A stretch of DNA of 64,000 bases from Hymenochaete sp. R1 (Eukaryota; Basidiomycota; Agaricomycetes; Hymenochaetales; Hymenochaetaceae): NCBI GenBank assembly GCA_019400425.1, contig JAFREE010000107.1, positions 1 through 64,000 of the forward strand. Reading direction: 5' to 3'. The notes beneath the pieces were generated by a model that saw only the letters and a program-made list of their open reading frames with translations, was not told where the DNA came from and did not search any database. The position numbers and the translations under genes were made by a program. Within the stretch, counting starts at the first letter, position 1, and each line of letters starts with the position of its first letter. Positions 43,686 to 56,272 of the stretch are shown piece after piece.

Positions 43686-45022
43686 TTAGTTAGCAACTTT
43701 GATGGGTTGCTTCATCGGCCACCTATCTTCTACCGCTGCATGAGAAAGGAGAGGAGGTTGCCACGTTCCGTCGCCCTAAAAAGCGAAATAAATGAGTCCT
43801 ATACTTGATTATTCAAATCAAAACGTACGATGAAGAAGTTGGGGAAACCTTGGTCGAATGGCAGAATACTTTCGATATACTTGATCTGTTCCTCAGTCAA
43901 GCTAATCTCCAAGGCCTTGAGGTTCGCCAATAGGTGCTCGACCTTCCTCCCGCCGATGATTGGAAATACGTTCGTTGTCTTCTGCATCAAGTACGCGATC
44001 GCTACGGCACGAATATCGTTCGAGCCCACTTCCGCCGCGACCTTCTCGAGTGCTGCACACATCTTCTTCTCATTTTCATTCCGCTTCCACTCAGGAGATG
44101 ACATTGTACGCCCCTTTTCTCCAGATGCCTCGCGCTCCGCTTCCTCAGCATCGGTACGAAGCTTACCGGTTGCGAGGACGTTCCAGGGTGCGAGAGCTAG
44201 ACCGTGGGCGCGTGCCATCGGAATGATATCACGCTCGAAGCTACGTTGCATGACATTCCAAGCACCTTGATATATAACAAATGGTGTTTTGCCGTGATCC
44301 TTGGCATAGCGGTTCGCTTCAGAGACAACCCAAGCTGGTGTGTCAGAAATGCCAAGGTAAAGCACCTTGCCGGCGAGGACTAGCTGGTGAAGGCCATCCA
44401 TGATTTCCTCGATAGACGTGTTGAAATCCCACCAGTGGACGTAGAGAATATCGATGTAATCGGTGCGAAGCTTTTTGAGGCTTGCGTCGACACTGACTCG
44501 CATCGACTTGACGTTGTTCCCGACGTAATTGACCTTGATGGGAATCTCATCAGCAGCACGTTTGTAATCTGTCGTGTACTGAAGAGGTCATCGATTCATT
44601 AGCTACAATTTTGTCCTCACGTAAGGTTCCTGATGACTTACCTTTGTCGCAATGACGAGCTGGTCACGAATACCACGCTTCTCCATCCATTCACCGATAA
44701 ACTGCTCCGAGGTTTCATCTTGACTGCGATATCATGTCTATCAGCAAGACAATAGCTACGAAAGCTTCAACCAACGAAAGAAGGGAACCCACTAAGCATT
44801 GGCCGTGTCGATAAAGTTGCCTCCCGCGTCAAAGTACGCATCTAGCAACTTGAAGGATGACTCCCTGTTCATTGAACCCATTCCGACACTCTCCCACTTG
44901 TCTCCGATGCTCATCGCCCCGAGCTGAATGGGCGAGACGCGTATTCCTGCACGAGACGAGAGCACACGATAGCGTCCAAGCGGGGTCTTTGGTGTCGGAG
45001 GTGGGGCCCAGAGTTTCGACAT
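43686..45022 (-). CDS. Aldo-keto reductase, aryl-alcohol dehydrogenase type (copy 1)
   Basis: NADPH-dependent reductase of the fungal aryl-alcohol dehydrogenase group, expected to interconvert aromatic aldehydes and alcohols in the cytosol. Four exons join to 383 aa: 45022-44793, 44723-44642, 44578-43829 and 43775-43686. The catalytic tetrad is visible: D72 and Y77 in FIDTANAYQDE (the Tyr codon is split by intron 1), K104 in VIATK and H152 in LYVHWWD. The barrel continues with [21 protein letters not shown] and the cofactor end [12 protein letters not shown]. It lacks an N-terminal targeting signal. A paralogue with the same four-exon structure lies at 54682 on the opposite strand. Such enzymes are common in lignin-degrading fungi, which fits the CE15 gene nearby. 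Confidence 0.95.
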
Positions 45023-45875
45023 AGTTTAAGAATGAAGAAGTTGAGATTATCGAGAAGTACTGCAAATGCTTTTTATGAAGTCCTTTCGGATGGCTAGAAT
45101 TTATCGAAAACATGCCCTTCCTTTATACCATTTCACTCAAGTCGAGTTCCGTTCATCCCGACGACGCTGAAATGTCATTGATCAGCGTTCTCGCTTGGTG
45201 TTCAGTGGCTTGTGAGAGCTCCATCCTGTCCGACGACGCGTCATTGCGCACCACTAGACGGCTTGCACGGCAGGTGCGGCAGACGAAGAGGAGGAGAAAG
45301 GAGTCGATTGCATACATGCATATGGTATCAGTGAGAAAGTCTGCGTAAAAGGTAGCCATGGGAAATAACTTCCGTATGCAGAAGAACGGAAAGCGTAAGG
45401 CGAATTTATAATGATCGATACATTGTCCGATGGGATCCATAAGTTGATAATCCGATAATTTCGGAGTCACGAAGCAGTAAACGTACCAGCTTCCTTTGAA
45501 CCTGCATTTCCCCCTAAAGACCAAGTTGACATTGGTGAGTCCTTTTGCCAAGACGAAATACACTCATGCACAACTTCTTATGGATTATTTATGTTAGAGA
45601 TTAGTACGTGAACAAAAATAAGCAAGGCTTCCAAGAAACGTATTTTCAGTTCGACGCCATTTGCGGTTATACCTAGATAATAGTAGATATGGGCACGTGT
45701 CTTCCGGTTTGGACGGGAGATGGCTGACATGGATAAGATGGTTTTCAATTACATTGATTGTGTCTATTGGCATATATGTGGCCGTTCGACAAGGAATTGT
45801 CCAAATACCGTTGTTATCGTTGAAGTTGTCCACTCGAATACACTCTCGAAGATTGGGGGAAATCGCACGCACTTT
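45023..45875. other. Intergenic region
   Basis: About 850 bases between two minus-strand genes. Short ORFs on both strands (for example plus 45661-46005, which mostly overlaps the thioesterase 3' end) lack support. Confidence 0.45.
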
Positions 45876-47844
45876 CTATTTTCTGAGTCCCCGTATTTGC
45901 GCACCGTACTCAAGCGCGCGCCTTCCCTCAATCCACGCCATGGATTCTAAGAACATTATCTTAGATCGTATGCTTTGCATAAATGTTTCGAACCTACCTT
46001 CGTAAGTTTTAGGAATGATTAGTCTTTTTAAGGGTTTGTTATCGGGCTCGGTTTCTCCCCACGTGAACTTAAAGTCGTTGGTATGCTGTTCTTCACCGGT
46101 TTGTACATCCACTGTCCGAGCCTGTACGAATATGTGCTGCAATATACGAATGAGACATAACGAATATAGTTGGTCTTGAGAAGGTCACTAACGACTACTG
46201 ATGACTTCCCCTCTTCTCCGGTATGAGTGACTCGAGCCGTAAGTCGGAGAACAGAGCCGATGGAGACAGGTCGCTCAAACCAAATACCGTCAAGAGAAAG
46301 AAATCGGAGGTGGCGTTTGCCTGTGAAGACTGATGCTGCTGTGAACCCGAGCTGAGTCGATGTTGGGAAGCGTCAGTAATCTAAGTCATCTCGAAAATAA
46401 ATTTGAGTGCCCCACTTCATAAGCAAGCCTCATGAGGAAGCCACCGAATACTTTCTGATGAACACTAACATTTGAGTTAGAAGATTAAGTCCGCAGATAG
46501 GGGTGTCACTCACTTTCGTTCTTGAGGAAACATCAGCATGGTCCTCTCTAGCGTTGTGTCATTTATTGAAAGTCTTTCGGGCTCGATGCCATCCTTTTTA
46601 TCTTTTAATAATGTACCGAGATAGAGTTCGTGAAGCGCCCGAGCTTCATCAGATGAAGGAGGGACCCGCGTGAGTGATTGCTGCGTAGCATAGGTTTTAC
46701 GGATCTTCAGAGCTTGGAAACAGCTTCAGGAATAGTGCTTTGAAGAAAAACTGAGTGATACCTTCTCCTATTCGCATCAGAGACTTTTCTTCCATAGTCA
46801 AAGTCTCAAGAGGATTGACGGGGTACGCTTTATGCGTAGAAGCATCTCTACAGACCATTGAGAACCGACCTACCGACGTCATTAATATTTTTATTATAGG
46901 ATAAAAACTTTCATACCGAGCATAAGCGTGCGTTCCTGGTTGGCTTCCTCAAGAGCTTCCATTTTTACAGCAATTTCTAACGAGCTTCGTCCTGTGTAAA
47001 TAACGTGCCCCGACAGTCGAACGTCCCGAATAGGATGAAGAGAACCAAGCATGTCAAGCCTACAAAAGATCTAGCCCAAGGAGAACAATGAATGCGCCGC
47101 AAGAAGATTACCTGTCTACAGCAGCAGTGACCATGTAGAAACCGCGTTCCTTTATTTTCCCGACTGTCTTAGCTTCAGGCCCTAGCATATGCTTGTACGC
47201 AATTGATCCTGCTAGAGAATCAAGATGTTCCATCAGCTTCCCAGTCCGGATGCCTCCCCATGCATTAACATATTGCTCCAGTAGCTCAGGAGATGATGCA
47301 AATGGAAGGTCTATCTGCGTATATGAATCGTGCATGTGTCGTGCCGGTCTGTCACCTTGCGATTGCGGTTGTGCAGGACGCGCCACATCAGCCTCACGCG
47401 CCGAATCCAACAAAGTCTCAGACCAAGGACGCTTCGATCGCATGGGCATAACACTGGACTGGGATCGGTGAGCCCATTCACGGAATCTTCATACAGTTTG
47501 CGTACGAGCGATAAGCAGGGTTAGAGTGGGTACCTGCTCAATACGTTAGTATACGAAAATGAACTGAATATTGACATTGACAACGACGCACGGATTTCAT
47601 TAAGAAGACTGTCCATCGTAAATACATCGTGCTTCTCGACTTCAGCTTCTTCCGAACCCTTCGACACTGTCAAAGTCGCATTTTGAAGGTGTAGAGTCGT
47701 GAGGAACGTTCGGCGTGGAAAAGGAATCACTGCAATTCAAGGAATTCATTAGATAAATCAAATAACATTACACCATGTTACCTCACCTTTCTTCCCCGCT
47801 CTCAGACTTTGGGAAGCAAGAAACGTAAATGGCACAATGGTCAT
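45876..47844 (-). CDS. ACOT9-type acyl-CoA thioesterase
   Basis: Hydrolyses acyl-CoA to free acid and CoA, in mitochondria in known relatives. Eleven exons join in frame to 475 aa: 47844-47787, 47729-47592, 47533-47506, 47453-47112, 47059-46917, 46869-46762, 46712-46514, 46464-46416, 46351-46199, 46136-45998 and 45946-45876. The protein contains two hotdog domains. The first runs through GKLMEHLDSLAGSIAYKHM and LSGHVIYTGRSSLEIAVKME. The second starts at RNVHQKVFGGFLMRLAYELG and ends in ARTVDVQTGEEQHTNDFKFT. The N-terminus (FLASQSLRAGKKVIPFPRR) is basic and hydrophobic, fitting a mitochondrial presequence. Frame is kept through a 28-nt and a 49-nt exon. The C-terminus PKTYEESMAWIEGRR matches the family pattern. 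The gene is divergent from TSC2 across 396 bp. Confidence 0.93.
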
Positions 47845-48240
47845 TGGAGAGCAAGGACAAGCTTAAGCTTAAGCGCAGTTCACCGTGCATGCCCCGGCTG
47901 CCCGGGATACAACGTTTTGGCACGTGCGATGAATGATCGGCAAAGATCCTGCCAAATGTAGGAGACTGTGTGGGTGTCCGACGCTGTGGGCTTCTTACTT
48001 CCTCACCACCGTCCGGCCCCTGCGTTCTCCACAGCATACCCCGTCTTCGCATTTCACGTACGCGTGAATTATGTCGTATTAACGCGTGGAATAGTCACGG
48101 ACTCATTGAGGTTAGCAGCAATAGCTCTGTGTGATTCATGAACGGCAACAACGTGTAGTGAAGTGTTATTCAGGCAAGTGTTTGAACGTTCCAACTCCTT
48201 TCATGCTTCGCTATTGCGTACCTGTGGCTTTGAAGTGCTA
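47845..48240. promoter_or_regulatory. Shared region of thioesterase and TSC2 genes
   Basis: This 396-bp stretch lies between divergently transcribed genes and should carry both promoters. The plus-strand frame of TSC2 is open from 48163 but has no ATG before 48241. A CAG at 48171-48173 could be an acceptor for an unseen 5' exon. Confidence 0.45.
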
Positions 48241-51200
48241 ATGGGCTTGCGGAAATGGTTTCGCAGACTCTCAAGGGATCTCATGTCTGCATTGTCTCCG
48301 GAAGATGCGCCAGGAGGCTCGGATCCGAGGCCACGTCCTCGAGCAAACACCAGTTTCTTGGCTTGGCGAAGGAACATGTCCGACGCCGCCTCTACTTCTC
48401 TGGCTTCTACACCGGCTGTCCCGGTTCAAACCCTTCCAATCGATACCCTCATTCAATTCCTTACACCCCCATCGGTACCGTCTCTTGCACATGCCCGGTC
48501 ACTGATTACATCGTTGTCTACTCAGACGCCAGCTCCGGCATCCGAGGATATTCTCCCAATTGTGACCAGTTTATGCGCTCCAGATGCTCCCGCCTCGATT
48601 CAGGCTGCTGGATTTGATGTTTTCAGCGCTTATTGCACATGTGGAACGGACTTAGATAGTTCAAGCAGACGCGAGCTCTTCGAAGTCCTTTTGCAGTCCA
48701 ACGAAGCACCATGGGCATCCGAAGTTTGGGAGCCTCGCCTCAAGGCACTCAATTCGCTTTTTCCCAGCCCGGAAGAATCGGAGGAAATGGCAATGGACAT
48801 ACTTTATCTCATCTCAGCCTGGACCAAAGCGATAGCAAGTTCATATTGGGAGTGCGACTCAGAACGACTAGCACAAGAAGATGCCATGGAAAGCTTGTGC
48901 CATGCTTTATCGCTATGGTTTGATGCCCTCGAGTCGGGCAGAAGGATTCCAGAGGATCAGACATTTTTTCTCCACAAGTTTTTCGACGAATTGGTTGAAT
49001 CTGCGCTTCGCATTCCTTCCACGCCCGTCGCCGTATCACAACAATCGGTACCTTCCATTTCATCGCCTTCGACCCCTCAGAGGGAAAGCAAGCACAGGAG
49101 GCATCCGTCTTCCACTGTCAGCATATCTTCACCCCTTAGTGGGCATGGCCGGAGCCCGTGGCAACAGCCCATCCACTTTATTGCGTCCTTATATGTCGAT
49201 TTTCTTAATTCTCGGCTACCCGACCTCTCCCTTTCACTATTACCTGGCGTCCTTTCAAATTTGTTTCAGATCTTAGCAGCCATCATGTCTGACATGCCAC
49301 GACTATCGCCTTTACCCTCAAAACGTCAGTTGTCAGAGCGCAAGATAATCGAAACTTTGGCATCTCTCCTCTGGGGAACGCATGGGACTATGAGTCTCGA
49401 CTTCCTCCGGCAATCCCTCCCTCCTACAGAGGGCGCTGATCCGGAGACTCAAGCAAAGATCTCTATTGGTGCAGTGCGAGCTCTTCGGCTTCAAGTTCGG
49501 TCTGTTCTTGAGGATCGCATGGCGATGCGTATGGTCCAGATGGGGGCGGCAGCATCCGCTACTCATGCGGGTACCCCAGCGTCTAGTGCTGTTGTTGATT
49601 CGTACATACTTGATCGCGCACAGCGAGCTTGGCGAAAAGAAGGCGAAGGCTTATGGGACGCGCGGAAGGTCTCACAGTATCTTGCAAGAGCCGTGACGGG
49701 CTGGCAAAGTGTTCAGCAACCGGAGAATGGGGAGGCTGTCCTGGAAGAAATCACAGGCCTTTTGAGAGACGTTTTGACAGAAATTGAGGATCGATTAGAG
49801 AACCGGGATTTCTCTGGTGACAAGGATTATGGGGATCATGTTACTGGTGCGGCGGTTGGTCGAGTCCTCTCAGAGCTCGTCAAATGCGTTCGTTTCGCTA
49901 GGTTAGAAATTCGCATTGTCTTTATCCCGCTTCAACTCACTTGTTTCTTTGCCTATAGTGACGATCCTAAGCCCAGAATCATATCCTTGTCGAGCACCTA
50001 TGATTCATCAAATCCCTTTCTTCGATCTTTAGGAGAGCTCTTCAATCTTGGTTCGTCGCTCGATCTTCTCGAACCGTCTTTGCCGGTTCTACTTCTCCCG
50101 CTTGTGGGTCTCCTTTCGGATACCGATTCCAAGCGCATTCCCGAGTATTTTTCAAAGCGTCATCAACTCATGCCCTTCTCTGACGATTGGCTTGAAAACT
50201 GGCAAGCCATTTTCGCTTGCTCGTCGTTGTTTTCTTGTTCGCGGCCGAGGACTCGAAAAGCCGTCACATTGGAACTTCAATCCATATACTCCTTCGTTCG
50301 TGATATGCCCAGCTTTCGACGGCCTTTGGCAGACCTGATCTTCAATTTTTGGATGAAGACAGTGTCGGAGAGAAACGAGGGTGACGATGGCGGTTCATAT
50401 TGGCGATTAATCGGAGAAGAAGCAATTTTACGGGCGGCCGAGGACGACATTCCAGAATTATTTACACCCACGAATGAAACGGCGCCTGACTTGTCGGGAG
50501 TGACGCTTCACATGATTCTGGCCGCTCTTTCCGCGTCGTCGACGCATTGTGAGTGCGACGGGGAAATCGAGATGATGGTACGCCCATCAGATGAAGGGAC
50601 AGTATCACCAAATGTGCCCCCTACGCCGTCCAATACTCTGATGTCAGGCCTCGCTTCTCCTGTGCTTTCAAAGACGCAGGCAGAGGTTCAGACTCCGACA
50701 AAGGAGAAAGATTCAAATGGCGTTCCAAACTTCTTGTCCCTCCTCTCGTTTGGTAATTCGTCTCGCCAGTCGAGTCAAAACCAAGTGCCTCAGGTGCCCC
50801 TTCAAAATGAAACATCGTTCACAATCGGTCCACAACCTGAAACAGTCCGCCCTATGTCCTCGAGTCCAGAGACGATGTTAATTCCGTCGCCTTGCAGGGG
50901 TTTGACTGCGGTATCAGCATTCGTTGAGGTATTCACTCAATTAGCTTTTTCGGATAGCATGATGACCGAACGTCAATCTCGATTGGCTAAATATGTCTTC
51001 GGACAGTTATTACGTCTCCTAAGAACCGCTTCATGCCCTCGGGTGCGGATAACGGTGCTCCAAGCCCTTATGAGCCTTCGAGCGGATCGCGATCACCGTA
51101 TCTACATATATAAAGCATCGTCGGGGCTCGATCTGCATGTTCACACGCTTTCCAAATCGATCAAGCGTCTGCGAGAGGTACAACCGAACCAGGTTCCCAT

Positions 51201-53803
51201 ATCATCTCCGGATGATCTTCGAGCCGAAGAAGCATTCGCGGAACGTTCAAGGCCGAAACAGACAAAGCAAGCATTCGAAAGGGATGGTCGACGACTTTCA
51301 CGGGGTAGAGGGAGTAGAACATCCGGAACGGGAAGTCGAAGTCAATCAAGAGCTCCTCGGGGAAATACCTTGACTTCAATGACCAATGTGACTGTCAAGC
51401 CTCGAGATCAGCTTTGGGCGCACCCTGATATTGTTCCGTTCTCGCTTGAAAACACCGATAGAGTCTCCCAGCGCATCATTTCCTACAATCCTTCGGGTAA
51501 GGACAATGTCATAACATTACCCATTTCCGAGTACATGGACGAACTTGTCGAGATTATCAAAACAGACCGGGACTGGGAAATTATGTCGTATGTCCTCGTC
51601 CACCTCCCATCACAACTCGCCAACAAACACTTTTGGTGTGGTCCGCTCGCAAGAGAGTCTGTTTCAAAGTTACTAGCGGAGCTGTGCCAGGCCATCAAGA
51701 ATGGGACATTGGGCAAGTATATTTCTCCGGAGGAATGGCCAGGATGGTCGAGGGCAAGAGACGCGAGTGGGCTGGCGTATCATACATTGATGGTGCTCAT
51801 TAGCTACCAAAATATATTCGATGCGGAAAAAAGGAAGTCACTTGTGGAAATCTTTCGCTCGGGGCTCAGTGGAAGAGGTGAATCGGTCGTCGTTTGCACT
51901 CATGCTATCATCTTATGCGCATTTGAGATGGAGATTGCAATGGCGAAGGAGCTGCCGTCGATTTTGGAAAAGCTGTCTCAGATCGTCTCCAATCCACTCA
52001 TGGCAGTTCATATCCTTACTTTTCTTAGTATTCTCAACGCTCTTCCCGCCCTCTACTCCAACTTCACCGAAGCTGACTTCAAACTTGTGTTTGCGGTCGC
52101 TCTCAGATACCTTCAGCATCATAATCGCTCAGAAACCCAACAAGATGTTCCATTCTCGCTATCGCAGCACGTTCGAATCATGTCTTACTCTGTCCTTTAC
52201 ATGTGGTTTCTCACCCTGAAGCTGGCGGATAGACCTCGTCATGTCAAGTTCATCGTTCGCCAGCTATTGCTTGCCAATGATGAGAACGGCCGCACCGAGG
52301 TCGATCTCCCGACTGAAGTTTGTTTCGACTTCCTCGCGAGATATACGTATGCAAATGCCGATCCGAAACCTGCGCCTTCCCTCCTTGGCGAGATCTTGTC
52401 GAACTCGAACGACTTTGCAGGAGAAGTTCTACAAGAACGATCTTGGGTCATGGGCTATTCTATCGTGACGATAAGGCAGCTCGCGAAAGACGGCTGGTTG
52501 GAGGTTGTTACGAGGAGAGCTTCAGGGATGTCGAAATTCCTATGTAAATCAGAGAACGTGCCTCTCGTGGACCTTGGCGATGTCAATCCAGATATGTTGA
52601 CAATTCCTGCGAGCTTAATGATGAATAAAGTTCCTCGTCAAATAGAAGGTCTTTTGGCTCCCAGAGAGATCGAGCGTCCTGCCGACCCTCCTGCTCCGAC
52701 AAACGTAAGATTGATCGCTTTGCACTACTCGAGCCTATCTGACCAATTTATGCTTCATCAAGCTCGGCGAGCTTTCTGAAGTGTTTGATGTTCCAGCATC
52801 CGCAGAAGGTGAAGAAGGACCTAACGCTGTAACTGGCTATGTATGGAGCGGCTCGGCTCCGTCTCAGCGTAGGAAGAACGTTGCTCTCGATCCATCCTTC
52901 TTCCCTCTCCAACTTTCGGCGTATCCAGATATTAGTAACCAGCATCGCAAAGGCAGGATCGTGCGAGATACAAAGCTTTTAGGCCAGAGTATTCGCAGTA
53001 TCGATCGCGTCCCTGTTATCGACACGCACAAAGTCGGCATACTCTATGTCGCGCCAGGGCAGACCGAACAGACCGATATTCTCTTGAATACACATGGCTC
53101 CCCCGCCTATATCCGCTTTCTAGAAGAGCTCGGACGTCTCATCCAGATTCGTGGTCAGATGGACGTCTACACTGGTGGGCTAGATGCAAATGAGGATGGT
53201 GAATATGCGTATGCATGGTGGGATGACACAGGCCAAGTACTGTACCATACAGCAACAATGATGCCCAATCACGATTACGACCCTCATGGAAACCTCAAAA
53301 AGCGACACATTGGGAATGACCTAGTACGAATCGTCTGGAATGACTCTGGCTTGCCATACCGTTTTGACACCCTCTCTACGGACTTCCAGTTCGTCAACAT
53401 TGTCATCGAGCCTCATTCTCGAGGCGCAATCGCAGCTTACTCTGACAATGCGCATGAGAACGAGTATCTCAGGCTTACGGTTCAATCTGCGGAAGGGATG
53501 GCCGACTTTGCCCCGGTCGGCGACTTCCGTATTGTCTCTGCTCGTTGTCTGCCCATTCTCGTTCGCCGACTCAGCCTTGTGGCAGATTGGTACGCCTCTA
53601 TTTTCAAAGACACAGTGCGCGAAACGGAGCGAAACGAAATCGTGACGAACTGGAGGGCACGCCTCGAGATGATCAAGAGGTTCAGCGCAGGTGTGCCAAG
53701 GCCTTTTGAAAATGAAAATGAAAATGCCGAGCGGGAACATGGAATTCTAAGCCAGGAGGGCTTTCGTGATTTCACGCCCGGTTACTCTCTCCAACTGAGC
53801 TAA
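48241..53803 (+). CDS. TSC2: Tuberin (TSC2) Rheb GTPase-activating protein
   Basis: Tuberin is the GAP for Rheb and so restrains TORC1 signalling in response to nutrients. Three exons join to 1815 aa, close to the roughly 1800 aa of human tuberin: 48241-49901, 49959-52704 and 52763-53803. Most of the protein is a helical solenoid. The Rap/Ran-GAP domain occupies about residues 1540-1780: HKVGILYVAPGQTEQTDILL, GSPAYIRFLEELGRLI, ATMMPNHDYDPHGNLKKRHI and the catalytic Asn-thumb segment HIGNDLVRIVWNDSG with Asn1654. DFQFVNIVIEPHSRG follows. The start at 48241 is the first ATG; an extra upstream exon is possible. A GAAAAT tandem repeat encodes ENENEN near the C-terminus. Confidence 0.94.
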
Positions 53804-54681
53804 AGCTTATTAATGTACACAATGTATTGAAAGCAAAACTCCCTTTTGTATGTTTCGGGATATCATCCTCTCCGATCCACCTTGTTTTTATTTCTGGACT
53901 TGGACTGTATTCCATGTCGCTCATGCATTATCGCTATCTTTTGTCAATCATTTGTATAACACAACCTAACATAATGAATTTATGAACTTATACGCAGAAG
54001 CGAGTCAATAATCTCGTCTATAGATAGTTCGCGAGCGTTGACCTGCGATGAGTTAATGAAGTCAGTGAGGTGAGTGAGGTGAGAATGAACTGTAAGTCCG
54101 TGACCGTGGGAATCTAGAAAGCAGGAGGAAGAACAGGATAAGATGCGTCCTCCTCCATGCCGCATGCCGCAAATCCGCTCTGATTCGTGTACGATGTAAG
54201 TTAGTTAGTTACTTGGCAGGTACAATAATTACTGAACTCTCCCTTCGATGACCAAGATCGCAGCTTCATGCGTGCATTTGTAGCATTTGGTCAGCGGGAA
54301 ACGCGTAACTACTATCGAGTACCAGGCAATTCTATTCATCATAAATAGGGCACAACATTCTACAGAAAGATCGGAGAAAATTGATCTGATGCAGTGTACT
54401 CTCGCTGCATGCCGTAGTCTTGAGGACTGACGCGTCACCTGTTGTCTCAAATCGAGTGTTAGCGGATTGCTCGGAAGCGTCATGGATTCCAGGATTGGAT
54501 TACCAACACTACCTGGACCGTATGTCTCTGGCCTCATCAAGAACACAATGTGGATGGATGGTTCAAGGTATATAAAGGGGAGCTTCAACCTCGAATCGTA
54601 CTCTCAGAAGCCACCATATTCGCACAACTGCTAAATCTCATATCTTTTTACCCACTTTTCACCTACCTTTCTTACATCGCA
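53804..54681. other. Intergenic region
   Basis: The TSC2 3' flank with a GTGAGGTGAGT short tandem repeat near 54063, then the promoter of aldo-keto reductase copy 2. No gene was seen. Confidence 0.5.
54569..54576 (+). promoter_or_regulatory. TATA box of aldo-keto reductase copy 2
   Basis: TATATAAA lies 106 bases upstream of the ATG at 54682 and is followed by GGGG, a strong core-promoter match. Confidence 0.6.
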
Positions 54682-55999
54682 ATGTCTATCTGGCCAATGG
54701 CTCCCGAACCCAAGACTGCTCTTGGTCGTTATCGCGTCCTCTCGTCTCGCGCGGGTGTTCGTGTTTCACCCGTTCAGCTCGGGGCGATGAGTATTGGAGA
54801 TAAGTGGCACGAGCTCGGGATGGGTTCGATGGACAAGGAATCATCGTTCAAACTCCTCGACGCGTACTATGACGCGGGAGGAAACTTCATTGATACTGCA
54901 AATAACTAGTAAGCTTATGCTTCCTATTTTATCCCTTTCTGGTTCTTATGCCCTTGTCAGTCAAGATGAGACATCAGAGATGTTTATTGGAGAATGGGCT
55001 GAAAAGCGAGGTATTCGCGACCAGTTGGTCATTGCGACGAAGGTCAGTCGGGTGTCTGTTTTTTTTCCCTTTCGGATGTTTTTCTAATTCAATTTCTCCA
55101 GTACACTACCAATTACAAGCGTGGACCCTCTTTCGACGAGATTCCTATCAAAATAAACTACACTGGCAACAATGTGAAGTCGATGAGGGTTAGCGTAGAC
55201 GCCAGTCTCAAGAAGCTTCGTACCGATTACATCGACATCCTGTACGTCCATTGGTGGGATTTCAATACATCTATCGAGGAAATCATGGACGGCCTCCACC
55301 AGCTCATACTTTCCGGGAAAGTGCTATACCTCGGCATCTCCGATTCTCCCGCTTGGGTCGTTGCGGAAGCAAACCGATACGCTAAGGAGCAAGGCAAGAC
55401 ACCGTTCGTAATTTACCAAGGCGCTTGGAACGTCATGGAGCGCAGTTTCGAGCGGGACATCATTCCAATGGCGCGTGCCCATGGCTTAGCTCTTGCCCCT
55501 TGGAACGTCCTTGCCGCCGGCAAACTTCGAACCGATGCTGAAGAGGCTGAGCGTGAGACATCCGGGGAGAAAGGGCGCATGATGATTTCGCCCGACTGGA
55601 AGCGCACCGACAATGAGAAGAAGATGTGTGCGGCCCTCGAGAAGGTTGCGTCGGAAGTCGGGGTGAATGACATCCGAGCTGTGGCAATTGCTTATCTGAT
55701 GCAGAAGACGACGCATGTCTTTCCAATCATTGGAGGAAGGAAGGTCGAGCACTTGTTGGCTAACATTAGAGCTCTGGAGATCAGCTTGTCTGCGGAGCAA
55801 ATTAAGTATATCGAGAGCATCTTGCCGTTCGACCAAGGGTTCCCTAACTTTTTCATCGTGAGTCCTTTCTTGCTCGTACGTTCTTATATTTCTTACCAAG
55901 TGCTTTTAGGGCGACGGCACGTTCCAACCTTATCTCATGACTCATGCCGGGCACGAAGACAGATGGCCAGCGAAACAGCCCATTAAACCGTCGCATTGA
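54682..55999 (+). CDS. Aldo-keto reductase, aryl-alcohol dehydrogenase type (copy 2)
   Basis: Four exons join to 384 aa: 54682-54908, 54961-55042, 55102-55857 and 55910-55999. The layout and the 82-nt and 90-nt exons match copy 1 at 43686. The tetrad is D71, Y76 (codon split by intron 1), K103 and H153 in LYVHWWDFN. Other family blocks are [33 protein letters not shown] and [20 protein letters not shown]. Most residues agree with copy 1; differences are concentrated at the N-terminus and in the C-terminal exon ([20 protein letters not shown]). Cytosolic NADPH-dependent reduction of aryl aldehydes is expected. A strong TATA box suggests inducible or high expression, in contrast to copy 1 where none was recognised. 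Confidence 0.95.
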
Positions 56000-56272
56000 C
56001 AGTAAATTTGGTCAGGAACGCCGCGCGGCCCATCCTACACTTATTTTTTTTTAATCAACTCCATCTTAGTTGTTAATTTACATGTTTGGTACTTCTTTAC
56101 GGGACACTCTGCATAATTCACGGCGGGCGAACATTGCTAGAGTGTAAACGATGAAAATTAGACAAAAACATGTGTAGATATTCGAATGGGAAACATTCAC
56201 TTACGTTCTTTATAGTTTAACGTTATCTAGCCGTTTTACTGCCAGTGATTCAAAATGCGGGCCCGGATTAAT

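Noticed and set aside
53701..53735. GAAAAT tandem repeat as a separate repeat element
   Set aside because: It is a short in-frame coding repeat (ENENEN) inside TSC2 and needs no separate explanation.
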